Assembly (NCBI RefSeq): GCF_900182905.1
Contig: NZ_FXUF01000004.1
Span: 231,794 to 295,793 of the forward strand
Source of the DNA: Anoxynatronum buryatiense
Lineage (GTDB): Bacteria > Bacillota > Clostridia > Peptostreptococcales > Tindalliaceae
Direction of reading: 5' to 3'
DNA: 64,000 nt
Shown here: positions 29,166-38,067 of the stretch, one piece after another
How positions within the stretch are numbered: the first letter of the stretch is position 1
How the letters are laid out: each line of letters opens with the position of its first letter
Notes under the pieces: model-generated
Database searches by the model: none
What the model was told of the DNA's origin: nothing
The model's input: the letters and a program-made list of their open reading frames with translations, nothing else
Position numbers and translations under genes: made by a program

Positions 29166-31427
29166 ATGATTCAGCGGGAAGGAAAACTAGTGGAAACCAT
29201 CTTTCATAACGAAGCCAATGGCTACCGGGTATGCCTGCTGGAATGCGACGAAGAAATGCTGACAGTGGTGGGGGTGCTGCCGGGGATTAATGACGGTGAC
29301 CGCCTGCGCATCACCGGGAAAATGACAGTACATCCCCGATATGGGGAACAACTTCAGGCAGACACCTGGGAACCCCTGATGCCCCAAACCCTGGAAGGAA
29401 TCATGGAATACCTGGCCTCTGGCTTGTTGCCGGGAATCGGAGAAAAAATGGCCCGTCGTTTGGCAGAAGCCTTTGGAATGGAAGTTTTTGAGGTGATGGA
29501 GCACCATCCCCAGCGGCTTCAGGAAGTCAAGGGCATTGGTGCCCGACGGTGGCCGGAGATTGCTGCCGCCTTTAAAGAGCATAATGCACTGCGAAGCTTT
29601 TTGGTCTGGATGGGGCAACGGGGCATCGACGCCCGCTTGTCCATGAAGATATACCAAGCTTTTGGAGAACCGGCCAGAGACATGCTGCAGGAAAATCCCT
29701 ATCAGTTGCTGGAAGTCCTGCCAGAAATAGGATTTGTGAAAATGGATGCAGTGGCTCGCACCCTGGGAATTGATACAGAAGATCCCCGTCGGGTGGAAAG
29801 TGGTCTGCTGGCAGTGCTTCAGGCATCTCAGGGCGAAGGCCACACCTGCCTGCCCCGTGAACTGCTGGTGGAACAAAGCCGGGAGTTCCTGCAGACGGGG
29901 GAACGCGTGGTGCTGGAGGCCATTCAGTCCCTGGCGTTGGACCAGGTACTTCAGGTGACCCGGCTGGAGGACGGCGCCGAGAGGATCTACCTGATGAACG
30001 CTTATACGGCAGAAACACAAGTGGCCAAAAGACTGGCAACCCTGGCAGTTTCTGCACCACCCCCGGCACCCCGGGGGCTGACAGACAGACTGGAGCGATT
30101 GCAGCAGACCCAGGGCATCAGGCTGGCTGCCGCTCAACTGGCTGGTATTGAAAAAGTGTTTTCCCACCGGGTGCTGGTGATCACCGGTGGGCCGGGAACG
30201 GGGAAAACAACCCTTATCAACACCCTGATCCAGTTGCTGGAAGAGGAAGAACTGGGCTACTTGCTGGCTGCCCCCACGGGCCGGGCGGCGAAACGCATGA
30301 CAGATACCTCCCGCCGGGAAGCCAAAACCCTGCACCGCCTCCTGGAAGTCTCTTATTCAGAGGAAACCCGGGAGCATTTCTTCAACCGGGATGAAGACAA
30401 TCCACTGGAGACAGATGTGGTCATCGTCGATGAAGTTTCCATGGTGGATATTTACATGATGCAGCACCTGTTGAAAGCCATCGGACCCGCCACCACCCTG
30501 GTGATGACCGGCGATGCAGACCAGCTCCCCTCAGTGGGGCCTGGGTCGGTACTGAAAGACATGGCTGCCAGCGGACTGCTTCCCCGCATCCACTTAACTG
30601 AAATCTTCCGGCAGGCGCAGGAAAGCCACATTGTGGTCAATGCCCACCGCATCAACCAGGGAGAAATGCCCCTGCTCAACACCCGGGAAAAGGACTTTTT
30701 CTTCATGGCCTCCCACAGCCCACGGGAAGCGCTGGCCACCATCAGTGAGCTGCTGATGGAGCGTCTCCCCAATTACCGGGGCTTTGATCCCCAGCGGGAC
30801 ATACAGGTGCTCACACCCACCAAGAAAGGGTATACAGGCACCCGGCAACTAAATGAGCATCTGCAGCAGGTGATGAATCCCCCGGCACCCCACCGAAAAG
30901 AGAAAAATCATGGAGACAAGGTCTTTCGTGAAGGCGACCGGGTGATGCAAATTCGCAACAACTACAGCCTGGAATGGCGGCGGGTGGTGGAAGACACTGC
31001 CACAGGCCGTATCAAAACCATGGGTCAGGAAGAAGGAAACCGGGGCGTCTTCAACGGCGATCTGGGAAGAATCCATCAGATTGATTCTCAAAGAGAGTTG
31101 CTCACCATTCTCTTTGATGACCAGCGGCTGGCAGAATATCCTTTCGCCCTGCTGGATGAACTGGAACCCGCCTGGGCCATCACAGTGCACAAAAGCCAGG
31201 GATCAGAGTTTCCTGTGGTGATTTTGCCGCTGTTTCCTGCCCCCTGGGTGTTGATGACCCGTAACCTGCTGTATACCGCCATCACCAGAGCCCGTGTGTT
31301 GGTGGTGCTCATTGGCAGTCGGGCGGTGCTCCACCGCATGGTGGAAAACAACCGGATTCAATACCGCCATAGTTGTTTGGGCAGCCGGCTGGCCCAAGTG
31401 GCCCTGTTCCATGAAACTCCTGATTAA
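29166..31427 (+). CDS. recD2: RecD2-type 5'-3' DNA helicase
   Basis: About 753 residues, typical of RecD2 (RecD-like protein of bacteria lacking RecBC). The N-terminal domain (IFHNEANGYRVCLLE) is followed by helix-hairpin-helix repeats (about 85-200, GIGEKMARRLAEAFG and VKGIGARRWPEI). Walker A GGPGTGKTT is near residue 340, then VIVDEVSMVD, GDADQLPSVGPGSVL and the C-terminal AWAITVHKSQGSEFPVVILP with TAITRAR. It unwinds DNA during repair. It precedes comFC as in many Clostridia. Confidence 0.93.
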   Translation: MIQREGKLVETIFHNEANGYRVCLLECDEEMLTVVGVLPGINDGDRLRITGKMTVHPRYGEQLQADTWEPLMPQTLEGIMEYLASGLLPGIGEKMARRLAEAFGMEVFEVMEHHPQRLQEVKGIGARRWPEIAAAFKEHNALRSFLVWMGQRGIDARLSMKIYQAFGEPARDMLQENPYQLLEVLPEIGFVKMDAVARTLGIDTEDPRRVESGLLAVLQASQGEGHTCLPRELLVEQSREFLQTGERVVLEAIQSLALDQVLQVTRLEDGAERIYLMNAYTAETQVAKRLATLAVSAPPPAPRGLTDRLERLQQTQGIRLAAAQLAGIEKVFSHRVLVITGGPGTGKTTLINTLIQLLEEEELGYLLAAPTGRAAKRMTDTSRREAKTLHRLLEVSYSEETREHFFNRDEDNPLETDVVIVDEVSMVDIYMMQHLLKAIGPATTLVMTGDADQLPSVGPGSVLKDMAASGLLPRIHLTEIFRQAQESHIVVNAHRINQGEMPLLNTREKDFFFMASHSPREALATISELLMERLPNYRGFDPQRDIQVLTPTKKGYTGTRQLNEHLQQVMNPPAPHRKEKNHGDKVFREGDRVMQIRNNYSLEWRRVVEDTATGRIKTMGQEEGNRGVFNGDLGRIHQIDSQRELLTILFDDQRLAEYPFALLDELEPAWAITVHKSQGSEFPVVILPLFPAPWVLMTRNLLYTAITRARVLVVLIGSRAVLHRMVENNRIQYRHSCLGSRLAQVALFHETPD

Positions 31428-31456
31428 GCAACAAAGGTGTGAAGGAGGTGTCTGTA

Positions 31457-32218
31457 GTGGTCCCATTGCCTGAACCGTCTGGTGCCCTGCAAAAGCCCCG
31501 TTGGTTTTCCAGAGCCGGGCAAATGATGTCAACAGTACTTGACTTTATCTATCCGCCCCTGCATCCCTGCCCGGGATGCGGCTTGCCCGACGTTTATCAG
31601 AAACCGGAAACCATCGGCTTGTGCGATGCCTGTTATGCTGCTTTTCCCTGGACAGAACCCCATCAGCTTCCGCCAAAGGTGTGGATTCCTGCCCATTATG
31701 AAACCAGCGCCCGCAAGCTGGTCACCCGCCTGAAATATCATGATGCGCAGTATCTGGTTCCCCTCATGGCAGTGGCCATGGCGGCACAGATCCGGGAAAG
31801 GCTGGAAGACGCTGCTGCGATGGAAGGTGTTTCGATAGAAAACTGGGTCATTCTTCCGGTGCCCCTTCATCGACAGCGTCAGCGCAAACGTGGATATAAC
31901 CAGTCAGACCTACTTGCCAGACACTTGGCATTCGTGTTAGAATTTTCTTATGAATCAGCGGGATTAAAGCGATGCCGCCCCACAGCACCCCTTTACCGCC
32001 TGAGCCGGGCCGAACGACAGCAGGCTCTGGCCGGGAGTATGGTCCTGAACCCTGAAGCCATTCCAAAGCTGAGAGGAAAACAGCTGCTGCTGGTGGATGA
32101 CATCTATACCACCGGAGCCACCATTAACGCCTGTGAACAGGCGCTCCAGGCAGCGAATCCGATTTCGGTGACAGTGGCGGCCTTTGCCCTGGCAGACCTG
32201 GACAGTCACCGGGTGTAG
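31457..32218 (+). CDS. comFC: ComF-family phosphoribosyltransferase-like protein
   Basis: About 253 residues. An N-terminal zinc-finger-like part has CPGCGL and CDACYAAFPW (about 37-60); the C-terminal type I phosphoribosyltransferase fold contains the PRPP loop LLLVDDIYTTGAT near residue 210. In naturally transformable bacteria ComF proteins act in DNA uptake; elsewhere the role is unclear. GTG 31457 was chosen because AAGGAGG ends 8 bp before it; an in-frame GTG at 31439 precedes the ribosome site. It heads the flagellar operon as in B. subtilis, but comFA and comFB are not next to it here. Confidence 0.88.
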   Translation: MVPLPEPSGALQKPRWFSRAGQMMSTVLDFIYPPLHPCPGCGLPDVYQKPETIGLCDACYAAFPWTEPHQLPPKVWIPAHYETSARKLVTRLKYHDAQYLVPLMAVAMAAQIRERLEDAAAMEGVSIENWVILPVPLHRQRQRKRGYNQSDLLARHLAFVLEFSYESAGLKRCRPTAPLYRLSRAERQQALAGSMVLNPEAIPKLRGKQLLLVDDIYTTGATINACEQALQAANPISVTVAAFALADLDSHRV

Positions 32219-32272
32219 CTGTGGGAGCGTGAGAATAATGACTGATTTTGAAGAAGAAAGGGGCCAACTGCC

Positions 32273-32695
32273 ATGAGCAATAGCTTAATCAATTGTACCA
32301 AGTGCGGCCGTGCATTTATGGAAGACGGGAATCCGCTGTGCAGACGTTGCCGTACCGATGCTGATGACGATTACAAAATTGTGAAGGAATATGTGTATGA
32401 CAACCCGGGAGCGACTATTTTAGAAGTGCATGAGGCCACGGGGGTAAATGAAAAACAGATCCTGATTTATCTTCGGGAAGGCCGGTTGGAGATTGTGGAC
32501 GAAAACAATTTTGTACTGGACTGCCAGCGTTGCAGTGTGCCCATTCGGTCGGGCAAGTATTGTGAACAGTGTGCCCACGAAATGGCCACAGAACTCCGCT
32601 CGGCCATCACGCCTAAAAAGAAGGAAGAGCCAGCAGCCAAAACGACAAAAAAAGGCGAACGCATGTATGTGGATGTGAGCCGCCGCAGAAGATAA
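32273..32695 (+). CDS. yvyF: Flagellar operon protein YvyF (TIGR03826-like)
   Basis: About 140 residues. Two zinc-ribbon-like cysteine pairs flank a helical middle: CTKCGRAF and CRRC at the N-terminus, CQRCSVPI and CEQC near residues 85-105. The C-terminal tail is highly basic (KKGERMYVDVSRRRR). The comFC-yvyF-flgM order is that of B. subtilis. Its biochemical role is unknown; it is possibly a regulator of flagellar genes. Confidence 0.82.
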   Translation: MSNSLINCTKCGRAFMEDGNPLCRRCRTDADDDYKIVKEYVYDNPGATILEVHEATGVNEKQILIYLREGRLEIVDENNFVLDCQRCSVPIRSGKYCEQCAHEMATELRSAITPKKKEEPAAKTTKKGERMYVDVSRRRR

Positions 32696-32749
32696 AGGGC
32701 GGTTGCAGCAAGTCATCAGGAAATCTTACGGCAAAACCTCATAAAATGC

Positions 32750-32776
32750 TAAAGTCACACCTCTTTTTTCCGATAG
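32750..32776 (+). promoter_or_regulatory. Sigma-D promoter of flgM
   Basis: TAAA at 32750-32753, 15-bp spacer, TCCGATAG at 32769-32776; six of eight -10 positions match GCCGATAA. It lies 39 bp before flgM. In B. subtilis flgM also has its own sigma-D promoter. Confidence 0.7.
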
Positions 32777-32814
32777 TCTTTATAGAGATGAAACGGAAAG
32801 GAGAGGTGTTCTTT

Positions 32815-33105
32815 ATGAAGATTCAGCATCACCCACAAATTATCCAAGCCCTGCAGGTCTATCAGAAAAACCGGCCCGGTGCTGTCCGCCAGACTGGCGA
32901 AGCTTCTTCCGTTCAGGATAAAATCGAGCTTTCTGAAAAAGCGAAGGAATTTCAGACAGCCATGAAGGCGTATCAAAAACTCCCGGAGGTGCGGGAAGAT
33001 CGCATTGCCGAAGTGAAGACAAAAATGGCACAGGGCCAAATGGCGACCCCGGAAGAAGTGGCCGCCAAAATGATTCAGGATTCCAACCGAAGCAGCCTGT
33101 TCTAA
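32815..33105 (+). CDS. flgM: Anti-sigma-D factor FlgM
   Basis: About 96 residues, typical of FlgM. The N-terminus is polar and probably unstructured; the C-terminal half has the family pattern DKIELSEKAKEFQTAMKAY and REDRIAEVKTKMAQG. It holds sigma-D inactive until the hook is complete. ATG 32815 follows AAAGGAGAGG; an in-frame ATG at 32746 lies within the sigma-D promoter and is not credible. With the promoter at 32750 this forms a feedback loop. Confidence 0.88.
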   Translation: MKIQHHPQIIQALQVYQKNRPGAVRQTGEASSVQDKIELSEKAKEFQTAMKAYQKLPEVREDRIAEVKTKMAQGQMATPEEVAAKMIQDSNRSSLF

Positions 33106-33136
33106 AGACGGTTGACTGGTGACCAGAGGTGATGGA

Positions 33137-33634
33137 ATGAACCGATCCATTGAACAGCTGAAAGTGGCTCTCAGACAGGAGCAGAAACTGTATGAGGCAC
33201 TTATTCACCTGGCTGAGGCAAAATCCCGCCTGGTGATTCAGAATAATGTGCAGGAGCTGGAAAAACTAACGGAACAAGAACGACAGTTCATCCGCGAAAT
33301 GAGTCGCTTTGAACAGATCCGTCAGTCTTTGCTGGCCCATTTTGCCCAAGAGAAGGAGCTCGAAGAGGCACCCCAAAACCTTTCCGGCCTTCTTCTTTTT
33401 TTGGAAGAAAACGACCGGCGTGAGCTGCAAGACCTTCAGGAACAATTGGGGCTGCTCATCACCCAGGTGGGGGAGAAAAATCAGCTGAATCAAACACTGA
33501 TTCAGCAAGGTCTGGATTTTATCCAGTTGAATATGGAACTCTTCACCCGCTCCGAAAGCACCACATCACCCTACGACCGAAAAGCAGATGAAGAGAAGAA
33601 GCAAAAGAAACAGCTCTTTGATGCCAAATACTAA
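33137..33634 (+). CDS. flgN: Flagellar export chaperone FlgN
   Basis: About 165 residues, almost entirely helical and rich in Glu, Gln and Leu, as expected for FlgN (B. subtilis YvyG), the chaperone of FlgK and FlgL, which are encoded next. The family-like stretch QEQKLYEALIHLAEAKSRLVI is near the N-terminus. ATG 33137 follows AGAGGTG by 6 bp. Identity rests on position plus composition. Confidence 0.8.
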   Translation: MNRSIEQLKVALRQEQKLYEALIHLAEAKSRLVIQNNVQELEKLTEQERQFIREMSRFEQIRQSLLAHFAQEKELEEAPQNLSGLLLFLEENDRRELQDLQEQLGLLITQVGEKNQLNQTLIQQGLDFIQLNMELFTRSESTTSPYDRKADEEKKQKKQLFDAKY

Positions 33635-33663
33635 AAGCATCTGAGAATGAAGGAGTGACAACC

Positions 33664-35238
33664 ATGCGATCAACCTTTCTGGGATTTAACACAGCCCGGT
33701 CCGGTCTTTTTGCCGCACAACGGGCGCTGGACATTACCGGGCATAATATTTCCAATGTGAATACCCCGGGCTATACCCGGCAGCGACTGGAGCAGACCCA
33801 ATCCAACCCAATGTCTGTTATGGGCGGCCAGGGAATGCTGGGAACCGGTGTTGATATGGTGGCAGTGAAACAGCTGCGTAATGAGTTTCTTGATTTTCGA
33901 TATCGTGATGAAGCCAACAGCCTGGCTTATTGGCAAACCCGCCAAAATGGGCTGGCTTTTGTGGAGGCCATGTTCAATGAACCCTCCAACACAGGCATCA
34001 ACACCGTGGTCGACCAGTTCTTTTCAGCCCTGCAGGAACTGAGCAAGGAACAGAATGCCGACGAACTCACCCATCGGGCCCTGGTGTTGGATCGGGCAGT
34101 GGGGGTTACCACCACCATTTCTCATCTTTATGATCAGCTGGAAAAAATGGTGGTGGATCTGAATTTTGATGTTCAAAATACTGTCACCACCGTCAATGCC
34201 TTGTCTGACCAGATTGCCCGGCTGAATAAGCAGATCTACATGTTTGAAATTGACGGCAGCAGTGCCAATGACCTGCGTGACCAGCGCAACCTGCTCATCG
34301 ACCAGCTTTCCGAATATGTGAAGGTGGATATCGTCGAAGTGTCAGATGCCAACGATCCTTCCGGAAAACTGAATCTTCCCAAAAAGATGGTGCTGCAAAT
34401 CAACGGTCAGCCCATGGTGTATCATGACCGCTCCTACCATCTGGATGCCTCCACCAAAGAAAAGAGCCCTTTTTTTGAAGCGCTGGGTGTGGACCTGGAA
34501 ATTAATAAGATTCAGTGGGCTGACGGCAGTTATATCAACCCCAACAGTCTGCAGGGGGAACTGCGGGGCCTGCTGGATCTGCGTGACGGGTCAACCGCCA
34601 CCAATAAGGGGCTGCCCTACTACATCAGCAAGCTCAACGAGTTTGCCCGCACCTTCGCCAAAGAAATGAATGAAGTGGCCAAAACCGGATACGGCCTTAA
34701 AGGCGAAGTGCTGGACGGCATCGGCGATCCCGATGGCACCTATGGGGCAGGATACCTGCTGTTCAGCGCTTTCGGAAGAAGTTCCGAAGAGATGTATGAC
34801 GCTGACGGCAATATCCAGCATCACCTCATCACTGCAAAGAACATCGGTGTTTCCCTTGACATGCAGGATCTCAACAAAATCCCCGCATCAGCCACCATCG
34901 ACCTGCTGCCGGGAGATGCCACTGTCATTATGGATATGCTGGCCCTGCGCAATAAAAACAGCATGTTTTCTGAAGGAAAACCGGAAGACTTTATTAAATC
35001 CCTTGTGGCCAATTTGGGGGTTGACCTTCAGGAAGCCATGCGCAACACAGCGAACCAGCAAATATTGACCGAGCAAATTGACAATGAGCGCACCCGGTAC
35101 TCCGGTGTTTCAACAGACGAAGAGCTGGCCAATATGGTTCGCTTTCAACACGCCTATAATGCTTCCGCCCGTATGATCACCACCATGGACGAAATGCTGG
35201 ATGTGATCATTAACCGGTTGGGCTTAGTGGGTAGATAA
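33664..35238 (+). CDS. flgK: Flagellar hook-associated protein 1 (HAP1)
   Basis: About 524 residues. N-terminal rod-type domain: FLGFNTARSGLFAAQRALDI and GHNISNVNTPGYTRQR; C-terminal GVSTDEELANMVRFQHAYNA with a terminal MLDVIINRLGLVGR helix. It forms the first hook-filament junction ring. ATG 33664 follows AAGGAG; an in-frame GTG at 33655 is inside the ribosome site. Confidence 0.94.
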   Translation: MRSTFLGFNTARSGLFAAQRALDITGHNISNVNTPGYTRQRLEQTQSNPMSVMGGQGMLGTGVDMVAVKQLRNEFLDFRYRDEANSLAYWQTRQNGLAFVEAMFNEPSNTGINTVVDQFFSALQELSKEQNADELTHRALVLDRAVGVTTTISHLYDQLEKMVVDLNFDVQNTVTTVNALSDQIARLNKQIYMFEIDGSSANDLRDQRNLLIDQLSEYVKVDIVEVSDANDPSGKLNLPKKMVLQINGQPMVYHDRSYHLDASTKEKSPFFEALGVDLEINKIQWADGSYINPNSLQGELRGLLDLRDGSTATNKGLPYYISKLNEFARTFAKEMNEVAKTGYGLKGEVLDGIGDPDGTYGAGYLLFSAFGRSSEEMYDADGNIQHHLITAKNIGVSLDMQDLNKIPASATIDLLPGDATVIMDMLALRNKNSMFSEGKPEDFIKSLVANLGVDLQEAMRNTANQQILTEQIDNERTRYSGVSTDEELANMVRFQHAYNASARMITTMDEMLDVIINRLGLVGR

Positions 35239-35250
35239 GGAGGGACAACC

Positions 35251-36978
35251 ATGCGCATTACCAACAACATGATGGTGCAGACCATGATGCGGAATCTGAA
35301 TCGTAACATGCTGCGGCTCAATGACAAACAAATTCAACATTCCACAGGAAAACGAATCAATAAGCCTTCTGATGATCCCCTGGGCATTTCAAAATCACTT
35401 CGCCTGCGCACTGACATAAGTGTCATGAACCAGTACAAGCGAAATGCAGAAGATGCCTACTCATTCATGGACAATACCGAAACTGCCCTCATCAATATGC
35501 TGGAAGGCATGCAACGTGTTCGGGAACTGGCAGTGCAGGCTTCCAGCGAAACCCTCACCCAGGAAGAAACCATCAAAATTGATGCGGAAATTTCTGAGAT
35601 CCGAAAACAGCTCATCGACCTGGCCAACTATACCTACTCAGGAAAAAATGTTTTTTCCGGTAAAAAAACCGACCAGCCCCTGCTGGATCAGTATGGTAAT
35701 TATCTGGTTGACCTGATGAAATCACAGGATCCAAATGTCCTTGATGATAAATGGGACTTCGAAATGAGCACCCGGGAAAAAATACAGGTAAACAGTCTGG
35801 GATTTGAAATTTTCGAAGCGGAAGAGCGGGAAGTGGTGTATGCACCAACAGATGCCGCAGCAGACTGGACACTGGAACTGCCCTACCGGGATGGCAGTGG
35901 CAGTCTTTCACTCACTGTTGTCAACGGCAACGGGGACGGCCCGGAGAAGCAGGCAGACGGTACATGGACAGTTGGTGCCAACTGGGGTGCCCTCTCTGCC
36001 GATGAACTGATCACAACAGCGATGAAAGAAATTGGCGAAATCACCGGCCCTGTTTTGGGAGAATACCGGTTTGAACTGACGCAGCGCAATGAGCTGGATA
36101 CATCAACAGATCCACCCACTGTCAGTGCCAATGTGGAATATCTGAAAGCCATCCCATTAAACGCCACCATCGTGGATGAGTATGCGACTCCGGCTGTTTG
36201 GGAAGCGAGTTACACTGCTGACATTACCGAGGCATCTTTTGGAGGAAATACGCCGCCAACCATTGTCTTTAACGGCGTTGAAGTGGTTTTTCTGAGAGAT
36301 GAAAGCGCGCCGGCAGGCTATGAGATTGAAGACCCGCCAACGGATAAGAATCGCATCACGATTACGCTGGGCGGGGCGGCGCCGCTGGCAGATCAGACGC
36401 CGACAGATTATTTGCCGGCAGTGGAAACAGCATTGAGGGCACTATCGGACATTCGCGGATCCGGTGTCGAAGGTTTCCGGTTCAATGCAGTGGGCGGCAC
36501 CCTTCAGGCCGTTGCGCCTGAACGTTCGGGTACTGTTCATAACAAGGCTTACTTTGCGGGAACAGTGCCATCTGTGACTCCCAGAGCTGATCAATTGGCG
36601 ATTCAAGGGGCATCCGTCATTCGATACATCGAAGCGGGGCAGAAAGCAGGTCTTTTCCAGATGTTTGACAAACTGGAAGCCAACCTGCTTGATGGCAAGC
36701 AGGAAGATATCAGCAACATGCTGAACCTAATCGATGCCCACATCAATGCCATACTGACAGTGCGCTCCGAAGTGGGCGCCAAAACCAACCGTGTCGAACT
36801 CATTGTGAACCGCATCGAGGATGACACTCTGAATTATCGTGACCTCATGTCCAAAATTGAAGATGCTGACATGGCCCAAGTGATTATTGAACTGATGAAC
36901 GAAGAAAACGTCTATCGTTCAGCTTTGGCAGTTGGTGCCAGAATCATTCAGCCCACACTGCTGGACTTCCTTCGGTAG
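35251..36978 (+). CDS. flgL: Flagellar hook-associated protein 3 (HAP3), with large central insertion
   Basis: About 575 residues, nearly twice the length of B. subtilis FlgL. The N-terminal (RITNNMMVQTMMRNLNRNML, STGKRINKPSDDP) and C-terminal (MAQVIIELMNEENVYRSALAV, IIQPTLLDFLR) helices are normal. Roughly residues 190-445 form an extra beta-rich, Pro/Thr/Gly-rich domain that would project from the filament base. The DNA of its latter part (36240-36480) has a different look, with GCGGGGCGGCGCCG-like runs, suggesting separate ancestry. GGAGGG precedes the ATG. It joins FlgK to the filament. Confidence 0.9.
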   Translation: MRITNNMMVQTMMRNLNRNMLRLNDKQIQHSTGKRINKPSDDPLGISKSLRLRTDISVMNQYKRNAEDAYSFMDNTETALINMLEGMQRVRELAVQASSETLTQEETIKIDAEISEIRKQLIDLANYTYSGKNVFSGKKTDQPLLDQYGNYLVDLMKSQDPNVLDDKWDFEMSTREKIQVNSLGFEIFEAEEREVVYAPTDAAADWTLELPYRDGSGSLSLTVVNGNGDGPEKQADGTWTVGANWGALSADELITTAMKEIGEITGPVLGEYRFELTQRNELDTSTDPPTVSANVEYLKAIPLNATIVDEYATPAVWEASYTADITEASFGGNTPPTIVFNGVEVVFLRDESAPAGYEIEDPPTDKNRITITLGGAAPLADQTPTDYLPAVETALRALSDIRGSGVEGFRFNAVGGTLQAVAPERSGTVHNKAYFAGTVPSVTPRADQLAIQGASVIRYIEAGQKAGLFQMFDKLEANLLDGKQEDISNMLNLIDAHINAILTVRSEVGAKTNRVELIVNRIEDDTLNYRDLMSKIEDADMAQVIIELMNEENVYRSALAVGARIIQPTLLDFLR

Positions 36979-37056
36979 TTAGAGTTCGACAAGACTGGGT
37001 ATATGATTCATAGCGCGTTTTCCATACCTAGAATCGAATAACAAGGAGGCCACCCC

Positions 37057-37590
37057 ATGCAACTGGAAACCAAACATTTTGGTACCATCACCATTGATGA
37101 AGCGAAAATCCTCACTTTTCCCGACGGCATTCCCGGGTTCGAAGAAAAGACACGCTTTGCCCTCGTTCAGAATCCTGAGCCAGAAGTGCCTTTCCACTGG
37201 CTCCAGTCCGTTGAGGAGGAGGGCCTCACCTTTGTGGTGACCAATCCTTTCCTCATCCGTTTTAATTACGATTTTGATCTGCCGGAGCATGTGGTGAAAA
37301 AGCTGGCGATACAGGGACAGGAAGATGTACAGATCTTCTGTATTGTCCGCATTCCAGAAAAAGTGGAGGAAATGACCATTAACCTCACCGCCCCCATTGT
37401 TCTCAACACCCGCACCCTTATGGGAAAACAGGTAGTGCTGGAAGACGACCGCTATCATACCCGCCACCTGGTGCAAGAAGAGCTGGCAGCCAGCAAACAA
37501 CTCATGGAAGAAGCAGCAAAGGCCGCCGATACTTCGTCACCAGATAAAGCTGCTGCCGCTTCTGGAACCCCCGCAGAAGGGGGTCGATAA
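37057..37590 (+). CDS. fliW: Flagellar assembly factor FliW
   Basis: About 177 residues. The FliW core reads [25 protein letters not shown] and [21 protein letters not shown]. FliW binds flagellin and, when free, sequesters CsrA, so flagellin secretion relieves repression of hag. The C-terminal tail from about residue 145 is a low-complexity Ala/Ser-rich extension. AAGGAGG precedes the ATG and csrA starts 2 bp after its stop. The yviE gene that separates flgL and fliW in B. subtilis is missing. Confidence 0.93.
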   Translation: MQLETKHFGTITIDEAKILTFPDGIPGFEEKTRFALVQNPEPEVPFHWLQSVEEEGLTFVVTNPFLIRFNYDFDLPEHVVKKLAIQGQEDVQIFCIVRIPEKVEEMTINLTAPIVLNTRTLMGKQVVLEDDRYHTRHLVQEELAASKQLMEEAAKAADTSSPDKAAAASGTPAEGGR

Positions 37591-37592
37591 TC

Positions 37593-37820
37593 ATGCTGGT
37601 ACTGACCCGCAAACCGGAAGAGAGCATTATTCTGGGCGGCAACATTGAAATCAAAGTGCTGGGCATTGAAGACGGCAAGGTGAAAATCGGCATCAAAGCC
37701 CCCCGGGACGTGGACATCTATCGCAAAGAAGTTTATCTGGAAATCCAGGAAGAGAATAAAAAAGCAGCCGGTTATTCAGCCGATACCGACGCCCTGAAAA
37801 ATATGATGAAAACCAAATAG
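37593..37820 (+). CDS. csrA: Carbon storage regulator CsrA, translational repressor
   Basis: About 75 residues: [16 protein letters not shown] at the N-terminus and [12 protein letters not shown] with the second RNA-contact arginine. A dimer binds GGA motifs in mRNA leaders and blocks translation. The hag leader just downstream carries a suitable hairpin plus the Shine-Dalgarno site. It overlaps the fliW operon end with only 2 bp between. Confidence 0.96.
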   Translation: MLVLTRKPEESIILGGNIEIKVLGIEDGKVKIGIKAPRDVDIYRKEVYLEIQEENKKAAGYSADTDALKNMMKTK

Positions 37821-37837
37821 TTCTTTTTCAGACAAAG

Positions 37838-37863
37838 CCACCCAGCAGCAACGGGTGGTTTTG
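37838..37863 (+). terminator. Terminator after csrA
   Basis: CCACCC (37838-37843) pairs with GGGTGG (37853-37858) around a 9-base loop, then TTTTG. It separates the late flagellar operon from hag. Confidence 0.7.
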
Positions 37864-37903
37864 TGTTCAATTAAAATTTCTCTAAATTTTTTCATACAGC
37901 CTC

Positions 37904-37930
37904 TAAAGTATCTATCACACCAGACGATAA
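37904..37930 (+). promoter_or_regulatory. Sigma-D promoter of hag
   Basis: TAAA at 37904-37907, a 15-bp spacer, GACGATAA at 37923-37930: one mismatch from the sigma-D consensus. It gives a leader of about 130 bases before the flagellin ATG. Confidence 0.85.
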
Positions 37931-38020
37931 ATGTTATGAAAAGCAAATCAGCAGTACTGCAACACCCGTTTTCCCGGCCGGAAAACATGCATTATACCTT
38001 ATCAACCCATCTACCGCAAC

Positions 38021-38060
38021 CTGCAAGGATGCAGCAGCGGGAACCAACATTCAAGGAGGA
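38021..38060 (+). promoter_or_regulatory. CsrA-binding region in the hag leader
   Basis: CTGCA-AGGA-TGCAG at 38021-38034 forms a small hairpin that shows AGGA in its loop, the preferred CsrA target. A second GGA-rich site, AAGGAGGA at 38053-38060, is the Shine-Dalgarno itself. The pair matches the BS1/BS2 arrangement of the B. subtilis hag mRNA, so CsrA binding should block flagellin translation. Confidence 0.7.
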
Positions 38061-38067
38061 ATAAACA

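Noticed and set aside
29187..30335. Minus-strand frame of 382 codons inside recD2
   Set aside because: Antisense to the conserved RecD2 helicase; Gln/His/Cys-rich composition without any family motif.
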